Positions 1-12,345 of a stretch of DNA of 64,000 bases are shown here, piece after piece. Source of the DNA: Gambelia wislizenii (taxonomy: Eukaryota; Chordata; Lepidosauria; Squamata; Crotaphytidae); assembly GCA_030847615.1 (NCBI GenBank), contig JAUMIR010000005.1:242520645-242584644 (forward strand). The letters run 5' to 3'. The position numbers and the translations under genes are program-made. Within the stretch, counting starts at the first letter, position 1. Each line of letters starts with the position of its first letter. The notes under the pieces are model-generated. The model did no database searches and was not told the DNA's origin. It was given only the letters and a program-made list of their open reading frames with translations.

Positions 1-430
1 GGCTTGTACCCTCCTCGCTAGGTCCTGTATCTCCTCTCTCAGATTTCTTCCTGTATTGGGCAATAAAAAATAATTAATTCTCAGTAACTAATGTTATGTG
101 CAAAGTAAAAGTCCTTTTTGAAAAGGTATATTGAAATATATTTAGCAAGCTCCTCTATTCTGGCAATTATGTTGAGGCCAGCCAATTGGGCTGCCGCCTC
201 CTGTGCAGCCTGGGGACCTTTAAAAAAGTAAAGCATAGGTGTGACTTTACTTATACTCACTAATCAGAAACATTTCTTATGTTCCCTATAAATGTGTTTA
301 ATAAATAAATAAAAAAAACAGGTACCTAGGCGGGTGCAGCTGGTGCCGGGCTTGCTTCTTCCTCCTCCGAGGAATCAGAGCGGGCTCTCCGGCAGCCCAT
401 CTCTGAATCCGAACAGATGTAACAGAAAAT
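1..430 (-). other. Possible downstream exons of the Harbinger Myb-like gene
   Basis: Read on the minus strand, 330-410 gives a Ser/Glu-rich stretch (SDSSEEEEASPAPAAPA). About 160-230 gives an Ala/Gln/Glu-rich helix-like stretch (QEAAAQLAGLNIIARIEELA). About 1-55 gives another helix-like stretch (LREEIQDLARRVQA). This order, an acidic linker followed by a coiled-coil-like C-terminus, is what Harbinger Myb-like proteins show. One frame runs into TAG directly before the likely splice donor near 320, so the exon model is unsure, and the end is outside the window. Confidence 0.35.
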
Positions 431-469
431 CCATAGAAAAAAAATAATGTTAGCTCCATGCACAGGCAG

Positions 470-495
470 ACACACACACACACACACACACACAC
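470..495. repeat. (CA)n microsatellite
   Basis: About 13 uninterrupted CA units. The run of VCVCVC residues that can be read on the minus strand comes only from this repeat. Confidence 0.95.
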
Positions 496-650
496 TCTAA
501 CAAGGGTACACATTAACTAGGACCAGAGATCCCTTGGCAAAACTTCCCTCGTGGGAGCCTGTCACGCCAGCTTGGCCGCCCTGCACGGACCCACAGGTCG
601 TGCACGACGGCATAAAAAGGCGGCCGCCTTCGGGCGGGGGGCTGCCATCA

Positions 651-718
651 CTGGCCTCCAATGCCACAAAAAAATTACCCTTGAATGATCTTGAATTTTG
701 AGTGGCATTGGAGGCCAG
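651..718. repeat. Perfect 17-bp inverted repeat with 34-nt loop
   Basis: CTGGCCTCCAATGCCAC at 651-667 is the exact reverse complement of 702-718, so the transcript of either strand can form a 17-bp stem. It lies just downstream of the Myb-like exon of the Harbinger element. Confidence 0.9.
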
Positions 719-719
719 T

Positions 720-980
720 TCAGATGTAGCCCCTCAACTGGAGGAACCGCACTGCCTCCACAAAGAAGTTGCAGTTCCTCCGGTTAGAGGAACACATCAG
801 TCGGTCCGGTGCACTGGCCTGCTGGGCCAGGGATTCCAACAGCAGGTTGGTCTCCCTGGTGCCCCAGTAGGCGATGCGCCGACCCAGCCTAGCACGTCTT
901 CTCCCCCCTTTAGCCATCATAATGCCATGTAGCGGGATGTGGAAACTCGAGTTTATAAGTTTTCGAGTTGACCGTTTCAT
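720..980 (-). CDS. Myb/SANT-like DNA-binding protein of a Harbinger element (first exon, partial)
   Basis: The product is an 86-residue open segment. After a short basic N-terminus (GGRRRARLGRR) comes a Trp-containing helix region (YWGTRETNLLLESLA) and a second helix region ending in FVEAVRFLQLRGY, which fits the start of a Myb/SANT-like trihelix domain. In Harbinger elements this second protein binds the transposon ends and helps bring the transposase to the nucleus; that role is known for the family and not shown here. The frame closes at TGA next to 720, probably because a donor near here leads to further exons at 1-430. The gene is on the same strand as the transposase, downstream of it. 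Met choice is open: MKRST (980) or MMAKGG are both possible. Confidence in the family is moderate because the domain is incomplete. Confidence 0.5.
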   Translation of the reverse strand: MKRSTRKLINSSFHIPLHGIMMAKGGRRRARLGRRIAYWGTRETNLLLESLAQQASAPDRLMCSSNRRNCNFFVEAVRFLQLRGYI

Positions 981-1266
981 GTTTTAAATAAGCCTATGGT
1001 GTTAGGAATAACCCTAACTTTTTAAAGTTTAAATTGTGTAGCCTAATCGATCGGTGAATTAGCGGAGGAAACTATGTAAAGGAATTCGGCAGTGTCTGGA
1101 TCCTTTCCCAGAAAGCCTAATCCCTTGCAAAAGCCCGCCAATTGCTTTAACCGCCAAAAAGCAACAATGTATCGAATCTGGCTGATTGTTTTAAAATAAA
1201 CATGTAGCCAGTCTGACCTACTTTTCAAGATATACTTCGACTTGCCATAAAGTGTGATGGAGACAT

Positions 1267-3158
1267 TCATAATTCTAAGGGAAAGAACACTGCTAATGTA
1301 CCAGAGGGAAACGTGAGATGCGATTTTAGATGGGCAAAGCAAATGCAGTTCACCTTTAAAAAGCAGATGATTTTATTAAGCAGAAGTTCATGTTTTTCAG
1401 GAAATGATACAGAAGAAACAGTAAAGTTACTGATTCCCCCCCCCCGATGATGTTCCAGCCAAAAATATTCTTTCAAAGCATTGCGAACGGCCTCTCCCCG
1501 CTCCTTCTCCACAGCATCATTATTAACCATCAGAGCTCCAAGCATGTCAAGTACAAACCTTTGCACACGCCGATGAGGATCATCAAGGATACTACCTTTA
1601 GTTTCACATATATTGTGTAGAATTACACATGCACATATGACAGAATATACATTCTCCTCAGCAACCTCAATACAGTATTTTAAAGCCCTCCATCTCAATT
1701 TCAAACGGCCGAAGCACCTCTCCACCGTAGATCGAATTTTGTTATGGTACCTATTGTACAGTCTCTGTTTGGCATTTGTTGTCCCTCTATAAGGTGTCAG
1801 CAGGCTATTCCTTACTGGATATGCACCGTCAACAAGAGTTAATGGCACTACCAGTTTCCCCATAATTGTTATTGTTGGATTACCAGGCACAAAGATGCCA
1901 GCCTCCATTGTCTCGAAAAAACCAGAGTTCCTTAACATCTGGCGTCATGATTCTTCCCGCTCCAACCGATCTCTGTGTCAATAAAAACTCCTCTATGATC
2001 ACAAGTCCCTTGCAGAAGAACGCTGTACCTATTCTTCCTGTTGATAAATTCATCTCCTTGCCGGATGGGGGGAATTATATTAACATGGCATCCATCTAAG
2101 CAAGCAACCACTTGTGGGTATCCCATTGCTGTGAAGGCATCCATTACCTACAGATTGCAAAGCCAAAGAAAACGAAAATATGAGATCACGGAAACACGAG
2201 TTTTCGATTAAACACCTATGTACAGACATAAATATTGCGGAAGCCTTTGGCATGATATCCAGTTGCCACAACGGAACAGTAGGGAAGGTATATATGTTAT
2301 CACTTTGGTTTCACAGCAGGACATGCAGATTGAATTTTGTTAACTCTTTGGAATAGATGCGAGTACCTGATTTTTCACAAGGAAACCAATTATAAAAAAC
2401 ATTACCTTTCTATGATCTCCAAGGAATACCATCCACTTTAGAAGAACCTTCTCCATAGCGAGGACTACCTCCACGAAAATCTTACAGACAGTTGCTCTTC
2501 CAACACCAAATAACTAGGAAACAGCCCCATACAAATAGTGGTGGGTGAGAAGGAAAACAGCTATAGCGAATCTCTTCTCCACAGGGATGGCTTTCCTCAT
2601 GTTTGTGTCCGACTTTGCAATCTCTGGATGGAGTATCTTGGCAAGACGCATGAAGAGGAACCGAGGCATCCTGAAGTACATTATCCATCGTTCGTCCGAC
2701 CAGATGTTCATCACAAATTTCTCCCACCACTCCTCTGTTGTCAGGTACACCCACCACTGTTGCTTCCGCTGGTTGGGGCAAAAATGCATCAGAACCTCTG
2801 GCGGGTCCACGGCCGTGAAGTGCATACACTGTGGACAGAAAATAGCCGATTCCATCGTTTGGGAATGGAGAAGGATCAGGAAAATAAGAAGCATCCTTCT
2901 CCTATGTCTGATGATTGCCCGCCTCTTCAGAGCTAAAAGAGATAACCACAAACGGGCAGCGGTAGCCAGAGCTGCCGATGTGCTCGCCTCCATGTTGCCA
3001 TGAAGTGCTGGATAGGAGAAGAGGTACATCAAAAGAACATGTGATGTCCTTCTTTGTTCAAAATGTAGCCAATCGCTGCATCTGTGGCGGGAAGAAGAAC
3101 CGGAAACACGTAGCTCAAACTGAAAAAACGAGTAATCACATCCTTGATTGACAGCCAA
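1267..3158 (-). pseudogene. Harbinger (HARBI1-like) DDE transposase, broken
   Basis: The N-terminal part (about 2514-3158) has the aromatic block EEWWEKFV..WSDERW followed by FRMPRFLFMRLAKILHP, typical of the Harbinger helix region. After a TAG at about 2514 the same frame continues (LFGVGRATVCKIFVEVV) to a likely donor at 2405. An intron of about 258 bp ends at 2148. The catalytic domain follows with all three acidic positions visible: VACLDGCHVNI (first D), LVDGAYPVRNSLLTPYRG (second D) and STVERCFGRLKLRW (E). A single-base deletion near 1937 shifts the frame between NHDAR and LRNSGFF. A functional enzyme would cut and paste the element into a short AT-rich target; this copy cannot make it. 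The strong residual similarity suggests fairly recent decay. A domesticated HARBI1 is excluded by the stop and the frameshift. Confidence 0.85.
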
Positions 3159-3410
3159 AAAAACAATCCCGATACACTAAATGTGTGTAAATAAGAAAAG
3201 CACGGGATATAGCAGCGAGGGACCCAAAATAAAAAACGGAACTTTTGTCGTGTAAATATCAGTCACGGGAGCATCCGGGATTTCCAGTAGAGTGACAAAA
3301 ATCGTATAAACAGCAAGGGACAAATACGGGATCAGGAAGTCACAGTAAGCCCCGTGACAAAACTTGCCGTGTAACTGGCACCCAAGACTACTGTTACTTT
3401 CTCCCACTCC

Positions 3411-4094
3411 TGCAACCTAGGCAGGTAAAAGAAACCGAGTCCAGTCAGCTTTTCATATGCCCATACTCCAACTCTCCTCACTCTCTTGACTTTCCTGCTT
3501 TGTTCAAGTGTACAGGTGTGTTGGCAGAGCTATACATAGTGGATGAGACATTATTATTTTTTTAATTTTTGGACAAACATTGTAAATTTAAAATGTTGTA
3601 AATAGAGGTAATGTAAATTGAGACTTGCATGTACTAATGATTGCCACTGAGATTTCCAGCTCAATTTATGGGTCTGGCTTTGAACTGTAAACTTTGGCCA
3701 GTAAATTTAATTCAATTCTATGCATCACTTTCCCTGGGCTGCAAACCAACTGCTGCATGGGCTTTAAATTGCCTCTTATTCCTGACTGGCAATAACAGAA
3801 GAAGCAGTCTACTGCAGATGGAGATGCCCTCACAGACCATATTCTGCCTGTAGGTTGGAGATTATCTATCACTGTTCTATAATCTCACCAGAAGACCTAA
3901 GTAAGTGAACAGACTCATCCAGGGATTTTTGTTTGTTTCATTTTGTTTTCTTGGTCCTGGCTGTTTAGAGCTTTAAAAGGTAATACAGTAATCAGCACTA
4001 TAAGCTGGGGCCAGAAGAAAAAGACAATTAAAGTGGAACAAGAGAAAGGCCTATAACATTATGCATGGTGTGGGGAAAGTAGAGAGAAATAATA
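3411..4094. other. Intergenic, nothing recognised
   Basis: AT-rich sequence without a convincing reading frame, RNA gene or repeat family that I can name. Confidence 0.5.
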
Positions 4095-4324
4095 CAGTTG
4101 TCCTTTCATATTCGCTGGGGTTTGGTTCCAGGACTTCCTGTGGATACCTAAATCTGTGAATACTCAAGTGCCATTATATGCAATTGGATTGGGAAATGGT
4201 ATCCCTTATATAAGATGGCAAAATCAACATTTGCTTTTTGGATTATTATTTTTTAAAGAATATTTTTAAGCTGTGAATACTTAAATACATGGATACCAAA
4301 TCCATGGATATGGAGAGACAGCTG
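4095..4324 (+). mobile_element. Tigger-like MITE (copy a)
   Basis: About 230 bp flanked by TA on both sides. Starts CAGTTGTCC and ends GACAGCTG. The inside is the AT-rich type (tttggttccaggac, a TATAAGATGGCAAAATC block, tttttggattattatttttt) shared with the copies at 11805, 12468 and 51622. TA target duplication and CAG termini fit Tc1/mariner (Tigger) elements. Confidence 0.8.
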
Positions 4325-4849
4325 TACTTTCTCATAACCCTAGAATTCTGGTTCACCCATTAAAATTGACTGGCAGTTTCAGAAACAACAAAATACTTCT
4401 TCAAGCAAAATATAGCTAATGCATGGAATTCACTGCTACAAGATTTTGTGATAGCCACTAGTTCAAATACCTTTAAACTGGGTTTACAGAAATTCATTGT
4501 TCGTTTCCCTCCCCCACAGTTTTTTAGTTTTGTTTTAATGTTGCCTATTATATAATTTCTATATCTGACTTATTTTAATATAATATTTTATAGAGAACGT
4601 ATGGTTTTAGTAACTACCACCATGACGTGTCTGATGGCTGGGATATTAAGTCTGGTTACTGCATAATAAATGGAGGATGGTTCTCTCAATGGCTACTAAG
4701 CACGATGGCCACGTGGAATGCACAGATTCAAAGACAGTCTGCCTCTAGATATTGCTATACCAGCAGCAGGTATCATGCTTCTTGGAAACATTTTGATAAC
4801 TCTTGTGGAAACAATATGCTGGTCCTAATAGACCATTGGTCTAATTTTT

Positions 4850-5292
4850 CTATTATCTCTGGCTTTTCTTCGCAAACGAAGATTCAGGAAGGACTCATCC
4901 CGCGCTTTCTGCAAGCGCGCTGATGACTAAAAAGGCCAATCCGAGATAAACAAGTCCGGTTGCAAAAAGCACAGCAGAAGGTCTCCTTGGGTGATGTTTT
5001 TGGGTTGTGATTCTTTCTGCGTTGTCGTTTCTCTTCAAGACTTGTTCGGCGTGAGTTCTCAAATAAGGCTGCAGCATTGTGGATAGTGCGTCTCCATGCC
5101 TCCCGATGTGAGGCCAGGGCAGACCACTGTTGGTGATCAATTTGGCCGAGCCTGAGATGTTGTTTCAGGGAGTCTTTGTATTGCTTTTTTGGAGCGCCCC
5201 TCTTACGCTGACCCGTGGCGAGTTCACCGTAGAGTAGTATTTTTGGGAGGCGATGGTCCTCCATCCTAGAAACGTGCCTTCTATTATATGTG
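4850..5292 (-). pseudogene. LINE ORF2 C-terminal fragment with zinc-finger-like tail
   Basis: The minus strand encodes about 126 residues that look like the end of a non-LTR retrotransposon polyprotein: RHVSRMEDHRLPK, then GQRKRGAPKKQYKDSLKQ, then a WR-rich stretch (HREAWRRTIHNAAALFE), and a Cys/His cluster FCCAFCNRTCLSRIGLFSHQ. This pattern is common in vertebrate endonuclease/reverse-transcriptase LINEs. I could not settle the clade (L2-, RTE- or R4-like). The reverse transcriptase core is missing, so this is a 5'-truncated dead copy. After the stop the element ends near 4850. Confidence 0.65.
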
Positions 5293-5359
5293 CCAGATTA
5301 AAAAGATATAATTGGATAGCTGGTTTCATCAAGAACCTACCTTTAGTTACAGAAGCTAA

Positions 5360-5404
5360 TCATAGAATCATAGAATCATAGAGTTGTAGAGTTGGAAGAG
5401 ACTA
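5360..5404 (-). mobile_element. CR1 LINE 3'-end stub
   Basis: The repeated atcatagaa units followed by gagttggaagagac are the typical CR1 3' terminus, read here in reverse. Only about 45 bp remain. Confidence 0.7.
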
Positions 5405-5800
5405 TAGCTAATGTTCTGAATTAACCTTAATTCTTTGACTGAAAGGGCCCAAGAGAATGAATCATGATTGTTATACCTTTAAACATTTGTCTGAGACTGT
5501 CATGCAATTGCAAATCCATGTAGGCACTTTTGGTAATTATTGTAAAGACAGGGCCCTCTATCTTATTCAAGAGTCTGGTATCTTTCCATCAGTTTTTAAA
5601 CGTACAGAAACACAGTTCTAAATAAATGCTCTATGGACAGGATAACTCCTCTGAATGCAGACGTCCAACACTGAGTTTAGTTATTTCATAGAGGAAATTA
5701 CAAAAGGAGGATGTAATTAAAAGCAATATGAGGAAAAACATATCATACAAATGTAACGGTCATACTATTCTCTCTACTACCCCCTGGCTTCATGTGCAGC

Positions 5801-7450
<1,650 letters not shown>

Positions 7451-7718
7451 TTGGTTAGAGAACCTTCCTCAGCAATCTCTACAAAAGGAAAGAATGACTG
7501 AAAAGATTGTGTGTAAGAAGGGCACTGAACAAGGGCCCATAGAAGTCAGTCTGTGAATCCTTATTTTAGTGAGATATGCTGTCAAGGATGCGTGCTTGGC
7601 ATCGTGCTGCAGGATTACCCCATAGCTCTTCAGATAAGAAAGTTTTCCACTCTGGTAGAACGTTCAATAGAACGCACAATCTAAACACAGAGAAAGGAGT
7701 GGGCAGAAGAATCAGAAG

Positions 7719-7941
7719 GCCTACATACCCTAAAGGTACCAGATACCAGATCCCATCTGATATTGGAAGCTAAGCAGGGTGAACCCTGGGAGACCACCAA
7801 CATTAGTGGTCAATACCAGGGGCTGTAGGCTACATTTCAGAGGAAGGAACTGGCAATCCACCTCTGAATATTCCTTGCCTAAGAAAATGGGGTTGTCATA
7901 AGTTGATTTGAAGGCACACGTGCACGCACACACACACACAA
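7719..7941 (+). mobile_element. 5S-rRNA-derived SINE with Bov-B-like tail and (CA)n end
   Basis: Positions 7719-7832 align by eye with vertebrate 5S rRNA from its start (gcctac) to its end (ggctgtaggct), including the internal promoter stretch tctgatattggaagctaagc. After that come a body (ggaactggcaatccacctct) and the 3' tail gggttgtcataagttgattt, ending gaaggcacac and a CA run. A 5S head with a LINE-derived tail defines SINE3-type elements; the tail resembles that of squamate SINEs mobilised by Bov-B. It carries many changes and is not a 5S rRNA gene. Confidence 0.8.
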
Positions 7942-7965
7942 AGAATCAGGATCTACTGGAGGGCT

Positions 7966-8075
7966 GCGCAAAGTATAGCCCTCCAGATGGCGGACTGCAA
8001 CTCCCAACAGCGCAGTGCTGGAATGTTGAGAGTTACAGTCTGTCAACATCAGAATGGCTGCACTTTACCTACCCC
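7966..8075. mobile_element. hAT-like MITE fragment
   Basis: Contains the words gccctccagatg and gactgcaactcccaacag, found in a widespread class of nonautonomous hAT elements in reptiles. Ends and target duplication are unclear. Confidence 0.4.
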
Positions 8076-8516
8076 AATCTTTTGATAGATTTCTGGCTGA
8101 TTTTCAGTAAGTGTTAGTGTTTCTGGTTAGTGTTTCTGACTCCTGCATGTTTAAGAATAGCAATAAACAAAAAGTACTCTCTTCTCCTAATTGACATGGG
8201 TCTAATGAAATCACTGCAGAGGAAAACCAGGAGTGACCTTTTGTCCACAAGAATGGTGAGTTCAGTTCTGGTACTAAAATTAAATTCCTGGCACTAAGCA
8301 TGTCCTCAGACATACCATGTTCCATATTTCTAACTTTATGTCTGCCCTTCTCCAGACTATTTTTTCTTTTATTGGTAGACACTGAGGTACTAGTGAAAAG
8401 ATCATGTAAACACCACTGGCCTGATCAGTTGTCCAAGGTAGACATTTAATTCACAGATGGGTGACAAGAAGTAAAAAAACCTAGGCTCCCACACCTTTAA
8501 AACCTTTGCATTGAAT

Positions 8517-8571
8517 AAGGAATTTCAGCAGCTGCAACTTAAATGACAGGCTACAGCTGCTGAAATTCCTT
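8517..8571. repeat. Perfect 18-bp inverted repeat, short hairpin
   Basis: AAGGAATTTCAGCAGCTG at 8517-8534 pairs perfectly with 8554-8571 across a 19-nt loop. It could be a tiny foldback element or a pre-miRNA-like hairpin. Nothing else shows that it is transcribed. Confidence 0.85.
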
Positions 8572-8723
8572 CACAACTAAAGGTTCAAGAGTCCTCTTCT
8601 CTTTGACATCCAACTTATTCACAAGCCGGGCCTGTGGGCCTGAATGTTCTATGAATTGAGAGTGCTTAGAAGGGGGGGGGGGAGATGTTGTTCTCTTGAA
8701 TACAATCAAGCAATTGTATAACC

Positions 8724-9055
8724 CAATGGCTCTTGACCTTTTGTTTACCAGGGACCCCCTATAAACATCTTTTGTTCCTGGGGACCCCAAAGACTTAACT
8801 CAAGATTTAAAATAACAACACCAGCACCATTACACTATCCATTAAACCTGTCCTCAGAGGCACTGGAAGTGGGGGAGAGAATTTTCTCCTGCTTCTTCCT
8901 GCAGGTTTGTGGCTGGAGAGGATTGAATGGAAATGTGCAGGCCAAGCCAGCCAGCCTTTGCTCCTGTCATGTGGCCACTCCACTGCCTTCACAGACCCCC
9001 TGTGAGAACACTGCGGACCCCTGGGAGTCTGCAGACCATAGGTTACAAACCATTG
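8724..9055. mobile_element. hAT-family MITE with 8-bp target duplication
   Basis: A 332-bp element with imperfect terminal inverted repeats (CAATGGCTCTTGACC at the left; the right end reads CAATGGTTTGTAACC on the other strand). The flanks are GTATAACC and GTATAGCC, an 8-bp duplication with one mismatch, as hAT transposases make. No coding capacity. Confidence 0.75.
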
Positions 9056-11379
9056 GTATAGCCAATTGTAACAAGATGGGAACCCCAGTTCAACACATCT
9101 GGAGGGCCACACAGTCCATATCCCTCACTTACAACATAGGGAACAATCCCCTGAGGGTGCATATTATGAGGGAAAATCAGCTGTAGTGGCCAAGCTGGCT
9201 TTTAAGGGAGCTTGCTGTCAGGCTCGGTCCCTAAAGTTGCCTGTTTCTGCCATTTGTTGTATTGTTCTGTGACCTTGATGTTAATTGTGTTTTCATTTCT
9301 CTGTACTGTACTTGCTAACAACTGCTTGGTAGCAACTGTGGAAAGGGGAGTGGGAATGATGAGATAAGCTGGCAGCTGCAGATGCTGCTTGAGAAAAATG
9401 GGATTGACTGTTGTATGGGAAGAGGAAGCCAAGGGTGATAGATAACCAATAATCTTGTAGCCCACCAGGTTTCATGGATTGCAAAATGCTTTTAGTATAC
9501 TGTCTGCCTTTTGAGCAACAACCTTGTATAATATGCTTCTTGGATTTCTGTGACAATAACGTTTTCTGCCTAACTCTGAAACTGCTGGTCATTGTGTCTG
9601 GGAATGCAAGTACATGACACTTGCCCATTAAGTTTCCAAGACGAATCACTAATGAACTTCAGAAGAAGCTCAAGTTTCCTTGGATTAGTTTGAAAACTAG
9701 AGATGGGTAAGGAGCAAAAATGAGTTGAGCCTCTTTTAGCAGCCACTTCCCAAAACTCAACTCTTTTGATGGGAAGGAATGTGATAACGTCTTAACTAGG
9801 TCATTCATAGGGGTTTGATCTTTCCCTCCTCCACTTGGACCTATTTTTTCAGTCTTCTTTGCTAGTAAAACAGGCCAAATCTGGATGAAAGAGGCCCTTG
9901 TGGCTCCACTCTCCTTCCCTCAGGTTTCCCCATCTACAGAACCACTGTGCTTCTGGAACCACTACTGATGCCTACCTGGCTGCAAGGTAATCTTCTGTGG
10001 ATGGGCTGACACGGAGATGCAGAAATGAGGCAGGTGGCTTGCTTAGGGAGAGCTGTGTTTCCTGTCCTGATCCTCCTCTCAGGAGTCAACTTTTTGAGTA
10101 TCGTACTTATCAGTGGCGGCACTAGGGGGGTGCGGAGAGGCCGAACCGCACAAGGGGACACCAGCCTTAGTTATTATTATTTTTAATTAGGTATTTATAC
10201 CCCACTCTTCAGCCACAAAGGCTATCAGAGCGGCGTACAATTTGTTTTTAAGCAATAGCAATTTACACATCTACACTGCATTAATCAGTTTCCAATGACA
10301 TCCTTATTGGGAACCATAGCACTAGAAGATTTATATTTCTCTTGAAACAAGCCCAGTGGACCAGGCTGAGCCCATAAGGTAGAAAATCCAGTAAAAATTC
10401 CAGAATGAAATAATTTATCACCCATTAATAATGCCCAATATTTGCTACCTAAGGTGGTCAGTTTACTACATTGCTACACATCCAGCCATACTCTGGTATG
10501 AAATCTGAATTTATAGCTTGCATGGTTGCAGAAATAAGTTTGACTTCCTTTCCATAATACTTGTTTCCCTAGAAAATATTTTAAAGGTAAAAATTATCCA
10601 CTTTAGACACCCAATGACTTGCAATTTTGAACATGATAACACTGGAATTACTATTTCTCTGTGGTTCTTGAACAGGTATACGTCAATTAATGAAGTATAT
10701 ATGTTCCTGGGCATTACTTCTTTGAAAGAAAATTTGGTCTTAGAGGCAGAAATAACATAGAAAGAATAGGCATAGGTTCCTACACCACAAAAAAGAAAAA
10801 ACAGTTTAACATGTTTCAACAGATTTTTTTTTAATCCAAAACTGACAATATTTGAAATGAAACAACCAGGTCAGGTAAGTCTTACGTAAGTAAACAAAAA
10901 TATTTTGAACCATCTAGAGACTATTTAAAGGTTTCTTTCAAAACGCACCCGGAGAAGACTTTTTCTTTGATCCGCCTCGACTTTTCTTATGATTTCCATT
11001 TTGATGGCCAAGCACATAGATCTATGCTTTTTTTTTAACATAATGGGGGTAGTTGATGAGGTAGACTAATCTGCTCTTCCCTTTTATTTCAGTTTTGCTC
11101 TTTACACTGAATCAGTAAGGGGCCTGAAGGCAGCTGGAGTTTACCTTGCCTGTTGTAAGTTACAGTAGGGTGGGCTAGAGTAAATTCCCATTCTTTCCCA
11201 GCTCAAACTACTATACAGTATTGCGTTCTGCATACATGCTGCCTCAACCCTGTACTGAAAATCTGCATTTTTCTAGTCCTTCTTCACCATCCTCCCAATG
11301 CTGTTGTTGCTAGAAAGACCTCTAGCTAGACAGAAAACAAGGAGAAAAGGTAGGGTGGACAGGTATAAAAAGACTTTTC
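9056..11379. other. Intergenic stretch without a gene
   Basis: No convincing reading frame. The only recognisable item is an L2-like 3' end near 10163-10245. The rest is unassigned AT-rich sequence. Confidence 0.5.
10163..10245 (-). mobile_element. L2 LINE 3'-end fragment
   Basis: A TTA-repeat start followed by atttataccccactcttcagc is the reversed L2 3' terminus. The same pattern occurs at 47322 and 59330. Confidence 0.5.
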
Positions 11380-12345
11380 TATCACACTGCACTGTTATAA
11401 TGCTATTATTCCACTTTAACTGCTCTGGCTGGCTCCTGTGGAATCCTGGGGTTTGTAGTTTATTGAGGCCTAAGAGCTCTCCGGCTGAGAATGCTAAATG
11501 CTCCTCCCTGTGCAGTCCACAGTTAGCAAGTGGAACAATAGCACTATAACGGTGTAGTGTGATAAAGTCCTTAGCAGTTAAAGTGGAATAATAGCACTAA
11601 TAACAGCACAGTGAGATAAAGTCCTTAGCAGTTAAAGTGGAATAATTGTACTGTACTAATAACAGTGCAGTGATAAAGTCCTCACACAGCACTGTTAGTG
11701 CTATTATTCCACTGTAATTGCTATGGAATTTATCACACTACACTGTTATTAGTGCTATTATTCCACTTTAACCGCTAAGGATGTTTGTTATCGCACTACA
11801 GTTACAGCTGTCCCTTCATATTCGCTGGGGTTTGGTTCCAGGACCCCCGTGGATACCAAAATCTGTGAATACTCATGTCCCATTATATGCAATGGCATAG
11901 CAAAATGGTGTCCCTTATATAAAATGGCAAAATCAAGGTTTGCTTTTTGGATTATTATTTTTTTTAAGAATATTTTCAAGCCATGAATACTTAAATCCGT
12001 GGATACCAAATCTGTGGATACGGCGGGCAAGTGTATAGCGCTATTATTCGGCTTTAACTGCTATGGCTGCCTCCTGTGGAATCCTGGGATTTGCAGTTTA
12101 GGGAGGGGCATTTAGCATTCTCAGCCAGAGAGCTCTTAGGCCTCACTAAACTACAAACCCCAGAATTCCACAGGAGGCAGCCACAGCCATTAAAGTGGAA
12201 TAATAATGCTATAACAGTGTAGCCTGCTAATCCAGAAAGCCCTTAGCAATTAAAGTAGAATAATAGTACGAATAACAGTGTAGTGTGATAAAATTCATAG
12301 CAGTTAAAGAGGAATAATAGCACCAATAACAGTGCAGTGTGATAA
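11380..12345. repeat. Array of direct and inverted foldback-MITE termini
   Basis: A short motif of about 55 bp (core cagttaaagtggaataatag, then cactaataacagtgcagtg and tgataaagtcc) recurs at least eight times, some direct and some inverted. Two full foldback units contain a central gaatcctggg.tttg.agttt block. A Tigger-like MITE (11805-12033) has inserted into the array. The left and right halves are largely complementary, so a long stem is possible. The family looks related to hAT-type nonautonomous elements, but that is not proven. Confidence 0.7.
11805..12033 (+). mobile_element. Tigger-like MITE (copy b), nested in foldback array
   Basis: TA-flanked, starts CAGCTGTCCCTTC and shares the whole AT-rich inside with the copy at 4095. 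It sits inside the foldback array and is therefore younger than it. Confidence 0.8.

Larger units (their letters stand above)
1..3410 (-). mobile_element. Harbinger (PIF) DNA transposon, decayed, cut by left window edge
   Basis: Two genes on the minus strand form the usual Harbinger pair: a DDE transposase (1.27-3.16 kb) and a Myb/SANT-like protein (0.72-0.98 kb, with possible further exons to the left edge). The right limit near 3410 is a guess: the sequence from 3170 to 3410 looks like noncoding flank of the element, and I could not pair terminal inverted repeats because the other end lies outside the window. The element is dead, since the transposase carries an in-frame stop and a one-base frameshift. 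Confidence 0.7.

Noticed and set aside
298..513. 71-residue frame on the minus strand with VCVCVC
   Set aside because: Its N-terminal part is only the translated CA microsatellite.
7719..7832. 5S rRNA gene
   Set aside because: Too many differences, altered 3' half, no T-run terminator after it, and a SINE tail is attached.
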